The translations under genes and the position numbers were made by a program. From the IMG/VR virus record IMGVR_UViG_3300033571_007919, positions 1 to 23,016 of that record: 23,016 nt of DNA. The stretch is one strand, 5' to 3'. This DNA is from a virus. Below the pieces are notes generated by a model. It did not search any database. It saw nothing but the letters and a program-made list of their open reading frames with translations, and was not told the DNA's origin. Below are positions 15,161 through 23,016 of the stretch, piece after piece; the stretch's first letter is position 1, and each line of letters starts with the position of its first letter.

Positions 15161-15934
15161 ATGTCCACAGTAAGAACCAGAGCACAATTTAAGGATTATT
15201 GTTTACGTAGATTGGGTTTTCCAGTTATTGACATTAACGTAGACGATGACCAAGTGGAAGACAGGATTGATGATGCCCTACAATATTGGCACGACTACCA
15301 CTTTGACGGTCTACAAAAAGTATACTACATCAAACAAATAACAAATACAGATGTAAATAACAAGTTTCTGGATTTAACCGAAGCCAGAGATGCATCCAAT
15401 AATGCATTGGAAATTGTTGGTGTCACCCGTATTTTCCCAATCTCGGATTCATTGTCTCAAGTTAATATGTTTGACTTGAGATACCAGTTGCGTCTAAATG
15501 AATTGTATGACTTTACCTCAGCGTCCTACATCAATTATACCCTAACGCAACAACACCTTCGTTCACTTGAATTACTATTCACAGGTGAGGTTCCTATTCG
15601 TTTCCAGAGACATATGCAGAAGCTGTTCATTGATTGGTCTTGGGGTGCATCGGAAGCACCAGTAGGTACCACAGTTATTGCGGAATGTTATGCAATAATA
15701 GATGCCGATATTTATGGTAGGGTATGGGAAGACCGTTGGTTAAAAGAATATACATCCAATCTTATTAAAATCCAATGGGGTTCAAACCTCAAGAAATTTG
15801 GTGGCATTCAATTACCAGGCGGAGTGATATTAAATGGTGATAAAATATTTGAAGAAGGCCTGAGTGAGAAAACAAGATTAGAAACCGAGATGATTACCAA
15901 TTATGGTGGTCCTCTGGAATGGTACATGAACTAA
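15161..15934 (+). CDS. 13: Head-tail neck protein, T4 gp13 family
   Basis: A 257-residue homologue of T4 gp13, which with gp14 seals the filled head and forms the neck to which the tail attaches. Recognisable features are the N-terminal RAQFKDYCLRRLG followed by DDDQVEDRIDDALQYWHDYH, and the C-terminal half with IDADIYGRVWEDRWLKEYT and a conserved basic/Gly stretch (QWGSNLKKFGGIQLPGG). Shorter than T4 gp13 (about 309). Start is set by the AAGGAG site. Gene 14 begins one base after the stop, so the pair is translationally tight. The order 13-14-15 is the T4 order, which supports the call strongly. Confidence 0.92.
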   Translation: MSTVRTRAQFKDYCLRRLGFPVIDINVDDDQVEDRIDDALQYWHDYHFDGLQKVYYIKQITNTDVNNKFLDLTEARDASNNALEIVGVTRIFPISDSLSQVNMFDLRYQLRLNELYDFTSASYINYTLTQQHLRSLELLFTGEVPIRFQRHMQKLFIDWSWGASEAPVGTTVIAECYAIIDADIYGRVWEDRWLKEYTSNLIKIQWGSNLKKFGGIQLPGGVILNGDKIFEEGLSEKTRLETEMITNYGGPLEWYMN

Positions 15935-15935
15935 T

Positions 15936-16823
15936 ATGGCAACCTCGCAGTATTTTAATAACTATAATGCTCTTAGTGAACAGAGAGTAGTAGAAGATTT
16001 GATTGTCGAATCCATTAAAATTATGGGTTTCGATGGTATGTATTTACCTAACGACAATGACCAAGCCAGAGATTTGTTGTATGGAGAAGATCCAGTTAAA
16101 AAATTCAACACGGCATTTCCTGTTGAATTCTATCTGTCAAATGTATTAGAATACGGTGGTGAAAGAGAATTCTTTTCCAAGTTTGGCCTTGAAATTAAAA
16201 ACAATGTTAGTGTCATCATTTCAAAACGTTCCTTTTCATTAAGAGTTCCTCAAGAAACATTTACACGACCACGTGAGGGTGATTTGGTGTATGTTCCATT
16301 CCTTAATGGTACAGGTGAACTATTTGAAATTAAGTTTGTTAACCAGACTAAAGACTTCTTTAGTTTAGGTCGTAAAATTCCATTTTTCTATGAATTGGAA
16401 ATGGAAAAATTCAAATACTCACAAGAAGTTATCGATACTGGTGTACCAGATATTGATATTGTGGTTGATAACTCAGCTTATACAATTGATTTGACTATGC
16501 GGTCAAATAGTGGTTCAGGAATATACCTAAGTAAAGAACTTGTGTTCCGTTCTCCAGATAACACACAAGCAAATGCAACAGTTGTTGGTACCGTTTCTGG
16601 TTGGGATACAGAAAATAGAATACTATCGGTAACCAATATTGCAGGTGAGTTTGCAAACAATTCACTTGTTATTGGTGCAACAAGTAATGCACGATATACA
16701 ATAACATCATTTGATCCGTTGGCTGTTGAATTGAATAATGAAAAATATGACAACCTATACATTCAACAGCAAGCAAATTCTATTGCTGATTTTAGTGAAA
16801 CAAATCCTTTTGGTAACATTTAA
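15936..16823 (+). CDS. 14: Neck protein, T4 gp14 family, with extra domain
   Basis: A 295-residue homologue of T4 gp14, partner of gp13 in the neck. The first ~165 residues carry the family features: QYFNNYNALSEQRVVEDLI, KIMGFDGMYLPND, PVEFYLSNVLEYGGEREFFS, GDLVYVPFLNG and KIPFFYELEMEKFKYS. T4 gp14 is about 256 residues; the extra length lies near the C-terminus, where residues about 195-260 form a small beta-rich module (NATVVGTVSGWD, LSVTNIAGEF, NARYTITSF). A similar module lies in gp15. The C-terminus ends DFSETNPFGNI. The stop overlaps the next ATG by one base (TAATG), which suggests coupled translation. Confidence 0.9.
   Translation: MATSQYFNNYNALSEQRVVEDLIVESIKIMGFDGMYLPNDNDQARDLLYGEDPVKKFNTAFPVEFYLSNVLEYGGEREFFSKFGLEIKNNVSVIISKRSFSLRVPQETFTRPREGDLVYVPFLNGTGELFEIKFVNQTKDFFSLGRKIPFFYELEMEKFKYSQEVIDTGVPDIDIVVDNSAYTIDLTMRSNSGSGIYLSKELVFRSPDNTQANATVVGTVSGWDTENRILSVTNIAGEFANNSLVIGATSNARYTITSFDPLAVELNNEKYDNLYIQQQANSIADFSETNPFGNI
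16518..16715 (+). other. Small shared beta module in gp14
   Basis: Residues about 195-260 of gp14. The pattern is A-x-(A/V)-x-V-(L/S)-x-W, then (L/I)-x-(V/L)-(T)-(N/S)-I-x-G-x-F, then (V)-x-G-x-x-(S/T)-N-A-x-Y-x-(I/F)-T-S. The same order occurs in gp15 (17516-17695). Confidence 0.55.
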
Positions 16824-17803
16824 TGGCAAACATATTCTATAATCGTATCATTCGTAAATTGGTTGTCGGTTTTGGCAACTTGTTTAATGAAATAACAATG
16901 GTCAGATACAATACAGACCTGACTGAAGCTGAACGGTTTATTGTACCAATCGCATATGCAGCCAAAGAACACTATGTGTTAAGATTGGAAGAAGATTATA
17001 ATTTGGACAAAAAAGTTCAAATAACTTTACCAAGATTATCATTCGAAATGACTGGTTTACAATATGATGCAAGTAGAAAACAAAATACAAACATAAGAAA
17101 TTATGCAACATCAACTGGTGGTACAGTTGTAGGACAATATAATCCAGTACCTTATAATTTCGATTTCAATTTATATCTATATGTCCGTAACATTGAAGAT
17201 GGTACACAAGTTATAGAACACATTCTACCATACTTTACTCCGGACTATACAATCAAATTGAACTTGGTTCCAGAAATGGGAATGGTCAAAGAAATACCTA
17301 TCATCTTAAATAATGTAACACAAGATGTTCAGTATGAAGGTAATAGAAGTTCAGACCCAAGATTGGTTATTTGGACATTAAATTTTACTGTCAAAGGTTT
17401 TATTTTTGGTCCAGTATCAAGTGCCAGTTTAATCACAACATCTATCACAAATATTCTAAACAATATTACAGCAGAAGATGTGGTTGTATTTAATATGGGT
17501 AATACAGGTATCGGTAATTACCAGATTGGTGAAGGTGTGTATCAAGGTTATTCTGCTGGTACCGCAACAGCAACAGCTAGAGTTTTAAGTTGGAGTAATT
17601 CAAAACTACATCTAACATCAATCAATGGTAATTTCATATCATCACAACCAGTGTACGGTATGATAACAAATGCAAATTATAATTTTACATCATATCAGGT
17701 AGTACCATCCGTTTTGTCAGAAATAGTTGTTCAGCCAAATCCAACAAATGCAAACGCAAACAGTTTGTATACGTATACAAAAACCATAACAGAAAACCCT
17801 TAA
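16823..17803 (+). CDS. 15: Tail completion/sheath terminator, T4 gp15 family
   Basis: A 326-residue homologue of T4 gp15, the ring that caps the tail tube and sheath and joins tail to head. Family features are FYNRIIRKLVVGFGNLFNEI, VPIAYAAKEHYVLRL, the LPRLSFEMTGLQYDASRK block, YNFDFNLYLYVRN, HILPYFTPDYTIKLNLV and the Trp/Phe-rich WTLNFTVKGFIFGP (184-197). T4 gp15 is about 272 residues; the surplus is a small beta module at residues about 232-291 that resembles one in gp14. A low-complexity Asn/Thr tail follows (PNPTNANANS). It ends 6 bases before the cadherin-like gene, whereas in T4 gene 16 would come next. Confidence 0.92.
   Translation: MANIFYNRIIRKLVVGFGNLFNEITMVRYNTDLTEAERFIVPIAYAAKEHYVLRLEEDYNLDKKVQITLPRLSFEMTGLQYDASRKQNTNIRNYATSTGGTVVGQYNPVPYNFDFNLYLYVRNIEDGTQVIEHILPYFTPDYTIKLNLVPEMGMVKEIPIILNNVTQDVQYEGNRSSDPRLVIWTLNFTVKGFIFGPVSSASLITTSITNILNNITAEDVVVFNMGNTGIGNYQIGEGVYQGYSAGTATATARVLSWSNSKLHLTSINGNFISSQPVYGMITNANYNFTSYQVVPSVLSEIVVQPNPTNANANSLYTYTKTITENP
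17516..17695 (+). other. Small shared beta module in gp15
   Basis: Residues about 232-291 of gp15: GEGVYQGYSAGTATATARV, LSWSNSKLHLTSINGNF, VYGMITNANYNFTS. Matches the gp14 module in order and spacing. Confidence 0.55.
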
Positions 17804-17809
17804 TATAAA

Positions 17810-20800
17810 ATGAAAATTTCAGGTTTACAAGTTGGTGGAATAACAATTAAAGATGTAAGGCTTTCAACAGAATTAACTTCTTTAACGATATCAAACGGGT
17901 ATTTACTTAATCCTGATTTGGATTCTTCAACCACAGAATATTCATTTAGTATTGCCACTAATGTTACTTCTTTAAGTTTTACACCTACAGCAGTTGATAT
18001 ACTATCAACAATTAGAGTTAATGATACTGTGGTGGCGTCAGGATCCACATCTAGTTTTATTGGTATGAACATCGGACCAAACACAGTTACTATAACTGTA
18101 ACTGATAGAGATAATTATTTTACAAAAACATATACAATTACAGTAACTAGACTTTCCAATAATGCCAATTTAACTGCGTTGGCCATATCTAGTGGTACAT
18201 TAACACCAACATTCAGTAGTGGAACAACATCATATACAGCCACAATAACGAATGTTACATCATCAATAACAGTCACACCCACCGCAGCCAGCGGAGTTAC
18301 TGCGCCAGCGCAAATTGAAGTTAATGGTAGTATTGTTTCATCTGGTTCAGCAAGTGATCCGATTTATATGGCTGTTGGAGATAACATAATAGATGTAACA
18401 GTAACTGCACAAGATAATACAACTAAAACTTATACCATAACTGTACACAGAATTTCTAATGCTGTTGATTTATCTGCATTGACAATATCTTCTGGTACTT
18501 TAACTCCTACATTTGGTGCTGGAACCACATCATATACAGCCACAATTTCAAATTCTACAACATCAGTTACAGTAACACCAACGACACTTTATTCTTTAGC
18601 ATCAGTTAAAGTTAATACAGTTACTGTAACATCCGGTTCACCTTCTGGTTCACTTTCAATGAGCGTTGGTGATAATACTATTACTGTTTTAGTAACTGCT
18701 GAAGATGGTACTACAACCAAAACTTATACCATAACTGTACATAGAATTTCTAATGATGCAACTCTATCTGCACTCTCTCTTTCTAGTGGTACATTATCTC
18801 CAACGTTTGGTAGTTCCACAACTTCATATACAGCTTCTGTTGGTAATGCAGTATCAACATTAACTGTTACACCTACACTCAATTATTTTTTAGCTTCCGT
18901 CAAAGTTAATACTGTTACTGTAACATCCGGTTCGGCTTCTTCATCCATTAATTTAAGCGTAGGAGATAATACCATTACTGTTTTGGTGACTGCTGAAGAT
19001 GGTACTACAACCAAAACTTATACCATAACTGTACATAGAATTTCTAATGATGCAACTTTATCTGCATTAACAACATCTTCTGGTACATTGAGTCCATCTT
19101 TTGATTCTGCAACAACTTCATACACGGTTAATGTAACAAATGGAACATCTTCAATCACAGTTACACCAACTAGAACAGAATCTCATGCTACAATTACTGT
19201 TAATACTGTTACGGTAACATCTGGTGCGGCTTCAGGTTCAATTAGTTTAAATGTTGGTGATAATACTGTTACTGTCGTTGTTACAGCAGAAGATGGTACA
19301 ACAACTAAAACTTATACACTTACTGTACACAGAATATCTAATGTATCTTCACTTTCAGCATTAACAATTTCTTCTGGCACTTTGTCTCCAGTATTTGGTA
19401 GTGGAACAATATCATATACAGCCACAATTACAAATGCTACAACATCAATTACAGTAACACCAACACGCACCAATGCATTTGCAACTATTACAGTTAATGG
19501 TGTTTCAGTAACATCAGGTTCACCATCTGGTTCTCTTTCAATGAACGTTGGCAATAATACAATTACGATAGTGGTGACTGCTGAAGATGGTACAACTACA
19601 ACAACATATACAATTACTGTACGTAGAACTTCTATTGACGCTACATTATCTAATTTAACAATATCTTCTGGTACATTAACTCCCACATTTGATTCCGCAA
19701 CAACATCTTATACAGTTACACTAACAAATGCAACAACATCAGTTACTGTTACACCTACACTTAATTATGCTTCTGCATCGGTAAAAGTTAATACTGTTAC
19801 TGTAACATCAGGATCGCCATCAGGCTCGTTATCTATGAGTGTAGGAGATAATACCATTACTGTATTAGTCACGGCTGAAGATGGCACTACAACCAAAACT
19901 TATACGATAACAGCACACAGGTTATCTAATGATGCAACTTTATCTGCATTAACGATATCTTCTGGTACACTAACTCCTACATTCAGTAGTTCAACAATAT
20001 CATATACAGCCACAGTAACTAATGCAACCAGCTCAATAGATGTTACACCAACTAGAACAGAATCTCATGCTACGATTACTGTTAATGGAAATTCAGTATC
20101 TTCTGGTTCAGCATATACTGTTAGTAATTTAACATATGGAGTTAATACAAATACAATAACTATTGTGGTAACTGCTGAAGATGGTACAACAAAGACTTAT
20201 ACTTTAGTTGTTACTCGAACAGTTTCAACTGATGCAACTCTTTCATCATTAATTGTTACAAATTATGTGGGTGGTGCAACTCGAACATTAAGTCCAACTT
20301 TTGCTTCAGGAACAACAACTTATACAAACACCGTAATATATGATTACGGTGGCGGTGACCGTAATTTGGTGTTTAGTTTTATAACTGGATTTTCACTAGC
20401 AACAATTCAATTCAATGATAAAGGAGCTGGATTTAATTCTATTACAAATAATGGATCAACTGTAACATATTCACCAGCATCATTAAATGATGGTAACAAT
20501 GTTTTTCAAATAAAAATAACCGCACAAGACGAAACTACAACTAGAACATATCAAGTTACTGTATTTAAACAAGCACAAGGCCAAGAAGCTTTTGATTATG
20601 GTGCAGGTGCTTCACAAACATGGACTGTGCCTGCAGGAGTAACCTCGATATCAGTAGTCTCTATTGGTGGCGGCGGTGGCGGCGGAAGTTTAAATGGAGG
20701 TATAGGTTATTATAAATGTTCTGGTGGTGGCGGTGGTGGTCTTTCTTACGGAAATAATATCTCAGTTACTGCTGGCCAAGTTATAACTGTTATCTGTGGC

Positions 20801-21496
20801 GCTGGAGGTGCTGCAAATACCGCTGGTGGTGCTACATATTTTAGAATTGCTGGTGCTGGAACTTATGTACAAGGCGGTGGCGGTGGTGCAGGTGATATTA
20901 GTTCTGCTCTTGCTGCTCTATCAGGTGGTACAGGTGGTACAAGTGGTGGTACTAGTAGAACCGGCGGTGGTGCCGGTGGTGCTGGAGGCACAGCAGGAGT
21001 TAGTGTCGCTACTCCATCTTCAGGATGGACCTGTAGTGGTGGTGGCGGAGCTGGTGGATATACTGGCACTGGTGGTGCAGGAGGAACATCAGCTGGAGGC
21101 AATGGTGTTGCCGGTTCTGGCGGCGGCGGTGGTGGTGGAGGAGGAAATGATGCTCCAAACAGGTCACCAACTACTACATATCGTAATGCATCAGGTGCTG
21201 GTGGAGGCGTTACGTTCAATGGCGGCGGTAGCAATGGTGCAGGCGGCGCAGGAAATATTGCAAATGGTTATTATAATCCAAGCGGAGGAGGCGGCGGTTC
21301 AAATGGAACTAATGGTGGTGACGGAGGCTCTACATATGGATATCCAAGTTCAATTTCTTCAGCACCAGTAGCAGGATATTATGGTGGCGGCGGTGCAGCT
21401 GGTGCATATGGTGGTGCAGGTCAGTTTGGTGCGTGTCGTATTATATGGCCTGGAGCTTATCGTCAATACCCATCAACAGTTGTGAGTGATATATAA
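17810..21496 (+). CDS. Nine-repeat cadherin-like adhesin with glycine-rich tip
   Basis: A 1228-residue surface protein. Residues 1-19 are a short leader (MKISGLQVGGITIKDVRL) resembling that of the next gene. Residues about 20-923 are nine repeats of 94-100 residues of the cadherin-like beta-sandwich type, each reading LSALTISSGTLTPTF...TTSYTATI...VTPT...VNGxxVxSG...VGDNTITVxVTAEDGTTTKTY then TITVHRIS. Repeat 9 is divergent. Residues 924-1228 are a glycine-rich domain (VPAGVTSISVVSIGGGGGGG, then many poly-Gly runs, closing CRIIWPGAYRQYPS). Polyglycine-II folds occur in T-even receptor adhesins, so a host-binding tip at the end of a beta-sandwich stalk is plausible, but this is inference. There is no secretion signal, as expected for a virion protein. 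The next ATG follows the stop directly. Confidence 0.85.
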   Translation: MKISGLQVGGITIKDVRLSTELTSLTISNGYLLNPDLDSSTTEYSFSIATNVTSLSFTPTAVDILSTIRVNDTVVASGSTSSFIGMNIGPNTVTITVTDRDNYFTKTYTITVTRLSNNANLTALAISSGTLTPTFSSGTTSYTATITNVTSSITVTPTAASGVTAPAQIEVNGSIVSSGSASDPIYMAVGDNIIDVTVTAQDNTTKTYTITVHRISNAVDLSALTISSGTLTPTFGAGTTSYTATISNSTTSVTVTPTTLYSLASVKVNTVTVTSGSPSGSLSMSVGDNTITVLVTAEDGTTTKTYTITVHRISNDATLSALSLSSGTLSPTFGSSTTSYTASVGNAVSTLTVTPTLNYFLASVKVNTVTVTSGSASSSINLSVGDNTITVLVTAEDGTTTKTYTITVHRISNDATLSALTTSSGTLSPSFDSATTSYTVNVTNGTSSITVTPTRTESHATITVNTVTVTSGAASGSISLNVGDNTVTVVVTAEDGTTTKTYTLTVHRISNVSSLSALTISSGTLSPVFGSGTISYTATITNATTSITVTPTRTNAFATITVNGVSVTSGSPSGSLSMNVGNNTITIVVTAEDGTTTTTYTITVRRTSIDATLSNLTISSGTLTPTFDSATTSYTVTLTNATTSVTVTPTLNYASASVKVNTVTVTSGSPSGSLSMSVGDNTITVLVTAEDGTTTKTYTITAHRLSNDATLSALTISSGTLTPTFSSSTISYTATVTNATSSIDVTPTRTESHATITVNGNSVSSGSAYTVSNLTYGVNTNTITIVVTAEDGTTKTYTLVVTRTVSTDATLSSLIVTNYVGGATRTLSPTFASGTTTYTNTVIYDYGGGDRNLVFSFITGFSLATIQFNDKGAGFNSITNNGSTVTYSPASLNDGNNVFQIKITAQDETTTRTYQVTVFKQAQGQEAFDYGAGASQTWTVPAGVTSISVVSIGGGGGGGSLNGGIGYYKCSGGGGGGLSYGNNISVTAGQVITVICGAGGAANTAGGATYFRIAGAGTYVQGGGGGAGDISSALAALSGGTGGTSGGTSRTGGGAGGAGGTAGVSVATPSSGWTCSGGGGAGGYTGTGGAGGTSAGGNGVAGSGGGGGGGGGNDAPNRSPTTTYRNASGAGGGVTFNGGGSNGAGGAGNIANGYYNPSGGGGGSNGTNGGDGGSTYGYPSSISSAPVAGYYGGGGAAGAYGGAGQFGACRIIWPGAYRQYPSTVVSDI
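18695..18763 (+). repeat. 69-base exact direct repeat, copy 1
   Basis: Covers the TAEDGTTTKTYTITVHRISN boundary region between repeats 3 and 4. Identical to 18989-19057 with a period of 294 bases (98 codons). Confidence 0.85.
18989..19057 (+). repeat. 69-base exact direct repeat, copy 2
   Basis: Second copy, between repeats 4 and 5. Synonymous positions are identical too, which suggests recent duplication or gene conversion of one beta-sandwich unit. Confidence 0.85.
20579..21493 (+). other. Glycine-rich C-terminal domain (within CDS 17810-21496)
   Basis: About 305 residues. An opening TWTVPAGVTSISVVSIGGGG is the start of a known glycine-rich phage domain type. Gly runs of up to eight are separated by short polar loops, including KCSGGGG, GWTCSGGGG and a closing GACRIIWPG. 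Several Cys are present. Confidence 0.7.
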
Positions 21497-22225
21497 ATGA
21501 ATTTCTCAGGCGTAAACATTTCTGGTTTGAATATAACTTCACCTCCAGTAACAGATTATGTAACTTCTGGTTTACAAGTTAATCTTGCATCGGCGCCTAC
21601 ATCTGGCACAACATGGACAGACATAAGTGGCAATGGATATAATGCAACTCTACAAGGTTCTGCTTCATACACATCAGCAAATGGCGGTGGTGTAAAATTA
21701 AACAATGCCGACTTTGTTGGTGCAGATTATATAAGTGTACCATATAATATTTCTACCAATGCAGCAACCATTGAAGTTGTTGCATCATTTAATCCAACAT
21801 CAAATTGGGCAACCATTTGGGGTAATGAATCTTATAGTGCGGGTCGTGGATACTTAGCGTATATGGCTTCTTCGACAAGCATAACTTATGGTAAACCTAG
21901 TGGTCCAGCTACAGCAACCATAACAGCAAGTAATTCTATAAGACAATGGATTTTTGTTATTAATGGAACAAGTCATAGTTTATATTTAAATGGAACACAA
22001 GTTGGAACAACTGCAACAGTCACCAATCAAACTCTTTTTGTAACATCTGAATTCTTATTTGGTGCTAGACATACAAATGGTGGTACTGGTGCAACAGATA
22101 AAATGAACAATACAAGTTCATCATTACGACCAGTATTTTACCAAATGCGTATATATAATAAAGCATTGTCTGGTGCAGAAATAACACAAAACTACAATGC
22201 AATAAAAGGAACATACGGAATTTAA
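21497..22225 (+). CDS. LamG/concanavalin-like virion protein
   Basis: A 242-residue protein. Residues 1-17 (MNFSGVNISGLNITSPP) resemble the leader of the preceding adhesin. The rest is a single LamG/pentraxin-like jelly roll: GLQVNLASAP, TWTDISGNGYNATLQG, the ATIEVVASFNP strand, RQWIFVINGTSHSLYLNG and the typical closing FYQMRIYNKALSGAEITQNY. Such domains bind glycans and occur in phage structural proteins of marine T4-like phages. The ATG follows the previous stop without a gap, and gene 16 starts one base after its own stop. The role as a sugar-binding decoration or adhesin is inferred; catalytic glucanase residues were not seen. Confidence 0.8.
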   Translation: MNFSGVNISGLNITSPPVTDYVTSGLQVNLASAPTSGTTWTDISGNGYNATLQGSASYTSANGGGVKLNNADFVGADYISVPYNISTNAATIEVVASFNPTSNWATIWGNESYSAGRGYLAYMASSTSITYGKPSGPATATITASNSIRQWIFVINGTSHSLYLNGTQVGTTATVTNQTLFVTSEFLFGARHTNGGTGATDKMNNTSSSLRPVFYQMRIYNKALSGAEITQNYNAIKGTYGI

Positions 22226-22226
22226 T

Positions 22227-22640
22227 ATGAACACGTTTGACAAAAACATGGAAAAAATCTTTGATGTAACTCCGGTACAAGAAGAAAAGAAACCTTTAGT
22301 ACCTGTAACTAAAGAACCAACAGATAGTATTGACCTCAAAACTGACCTGGTCGATGCCTACGAACAATCCAAAAATAATCTACAAGACTTAATTGACAAC
22401 GGCAAAGATGCAATGGAAGAATTGCGGCAGATTGCCAGTGCAGGCCAACATCCACGTGCATTTGAAGTATATGCAACATTACTAAAGAACGTGGTCGAAG
22501 CAAATGACCGACTATTAAAAACACAAAAAGAAATGCGTGAGATGGATGGTAAGAAAAGAGAGGCTGATACTAAAATTAACAATGCTCTTTTTGTGGGTTC
22601 AACAGCCGAACTGAATAGGTTTCTCAAAGGTAAAGAATGA
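22227..22640 (+). CDS. 16: Terminase small subunit, T4 gp16 family
   Basis: A 137-residue protein in the place and size range of T4 gp16 (164 residues), which forms rings and stimulates the packaging ATPase gp17. The N-terminal ~45 residues are polar and probably flexible. The middle, from VDAYEQSKNNLQDLIDNGKD to HPRAFEVYATLLKNVVEAND, is helical and coiled-coil-like, ending in a charged tail (EMREMDGKKREADTK). The last codons overlap the gene 17 start (ATGA, four bases). Sequence similarity alone is moderate, but helical content, the HPRAFEVYATL segment and adjacency to the large subunit make the call firm. Confidence 0.88.
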   Translation: MNTFDKNMEKIFDVTPVQEEKKPLVPVTKEPTDSIDLKTDLVDAYEQSKNNLQDLIDNGKDAMEELRQIASAGQHPRAFEVYATLLKNVVEANDRLLKTQKEMREMDGKKREADTKINNALFVGSTAELNRFLKGKE

Positions 22641-23016
22641 ATGTTGATTTAAAATTTGGTGAAGCATACCGTGACAACCCTCTACTTAAAAAGTCGGGTG
22701 TCAAGGTAGAATATACACAAGAACAGGTTGATGAGTATATTAAATGTTCTAATGACCCTGTTTATTTTGCAAAAAATTACATTAAAATTGTAAACGTAGA
22801 TGAAGGTCTAATAAACTTTGCTATGTGGGGTTTTCAGGAAGAAATGTTACATCTGTTTGCAAACAATAGATTTGTAATTACAAAATGTCCTCGTCAGGTT
22901 GGTAAAACTACCACAACTGTGGCCTATATGTTATGGGCAACTATCTTTACTGACACACAAAACTGTGCGGTATTGGCCAACAAAGGTTCATTAGCAAGAG
23001 ATATTTTATCTAAGTA
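22637..23016 (+). CDS. 17: Terminase large subunit, T4 gp17 family, 3' end missing
   Basis: The first 126 residues of the packaging motor ATPase-nuclease. The start ATG at 22637 overlaps the gene 16 stop by four bases; the ATG at 22641 is out of frame and meets a stop within four codons. Residues about 41-72 (PVYFAKNYIKIVN, GFQEEML) match the region before the ATPase, and ITKCPRQVGKTTTTVAYMLW (81-100) holds the Walker A loop, close to the RQLGKTT of T4 gp17. An AVLANKGSLARDIL segment follows. The Walker A lies near residue 88, earlier than in T4 (about 161), so the N-terminal region is short. The Walker B and nuclease domains lie beyond the window. Confidence 0.93.
   Translation, partial: MNVDLKFGEAYRDNPLLKKSGVKVEYTQEQVDEYIKCSNDPVYFAKNYIKIVNVDEGLINFAMWGFQEEMLHLFANNRFVITKCPRQVGKTTTTVAYMLWATIFTDTQNCAVLANKGSLARDILSK

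Larger units (their letters stand above)
17867..20578 (+). repeat. Nine tandem cadherin-like repeats (coding)
   Basis: Nine units of about 94-100 codons. Central units (3-7) are nearest to each other at DNA level; the first, eighth and ninth are more divergent. The linker VHRISN(D/A/V) recurs after several units. Confidence 0.8.

Noticed and set aside
17804-17809. AATATAAAATG before the cadherin-like gene as another late promoter, and ATAAAATATG at 9341
   Set aside because: Both lack the TATAAATA/CTAAATA core and overlap the start codon region, leaving no leader; they are better read as A/T-rich gene junctions.
20863-21234. Minus-strand proline-rich open frame
   Set aside because: It is the complement of the poly-Gly codons (GGN read as CCN or NCC). 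Composition alone keeps it open.
20796-21371. Second + strand frame of 191 codons within the glycine-rich domain
   Set aside because: A frame-shifted reading of the GGTGGT-type repeats, giving a Val/Leu-rich product; no ribosome binding site and fully inside a better-supported gene.

Overview
This window is a late structural segment of a T4-like (Tevenvirinae-type) myovirus, most likely from a marine host. The evidence is the T4 late gene order 13-14-15-(insert)-16-17 on the right, recognisable from the proteins themselves. Long Ala/Asn/Ser/Thr-rich fibre proteins with YAN(S/G)AF repeats, common in T4-like phages of marine picoplankton, lie on the left. Base composition is A/T-rich. The host (cyanobacterium, Pelagibacter-like or other) cannot be decided from the sequence. 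All genes are on the + strand, packed with gaps of 0-51 bases or short overlaps. I saw no tRNA, insertion sequence, CRISPR array or convincing terminator, and no gene-free stretch over 300 bases.

Layout. (1) 1-11204: four large virion proteins. Two fibre proteins (1-3213, cut at its 5' end, and 4902-9344) and a shorter one (3246-4898) are built from a seven-residue alanine repeat interrupted by globular modules. A Calx-beta plus seven-blade RCC1-like protein (9348-11204) follows. (2) 11256-15127: a three-gene sugar-modification cassette. Two proteins each join a glycosyltransferase-like half to a SAM-methyltransferase-like half, and the third is a GT25-family glycosyltransferase. The cassette starts behind a perfect T4 late promoter octamer, and at least its middle gene is conspicuously A/T-rich. 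(3) 15161-17803: neck and tail-completion genes 13, 14 and 15. Genes 14 and 15 both carry what looks like the same small extra domain near the C-terminus. (4) 17810-22225: two adhesin-like genes between 15 and 16, where T4 has none. One is a nine-repeat cadherin-like protein ending in a glycine-rich domain; the other is a LamG/concanavalin-like protein. They share a short N-terminal motif. (5) 22227-23016: terminase small subunit, then the start of the terminase large subunit, cut by the window end.

How it fits together. Genes 13-17 close the head, join it to the tail and package DNA. The flanking repeat proteins are probably fibres, whiskers or decorations carrying surface-binding modules (RCC1 propeller, Calx-beta, cadherin-like, LamG, polyglycine). 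The cassette may glycosylate and methylate those fibres or alter host surface sugars; this is inference. Three T4-type late promoter motifs (about 3218, 11215 and 15131) suggest separate late transcription starts for fibres, cassette and neck genes.
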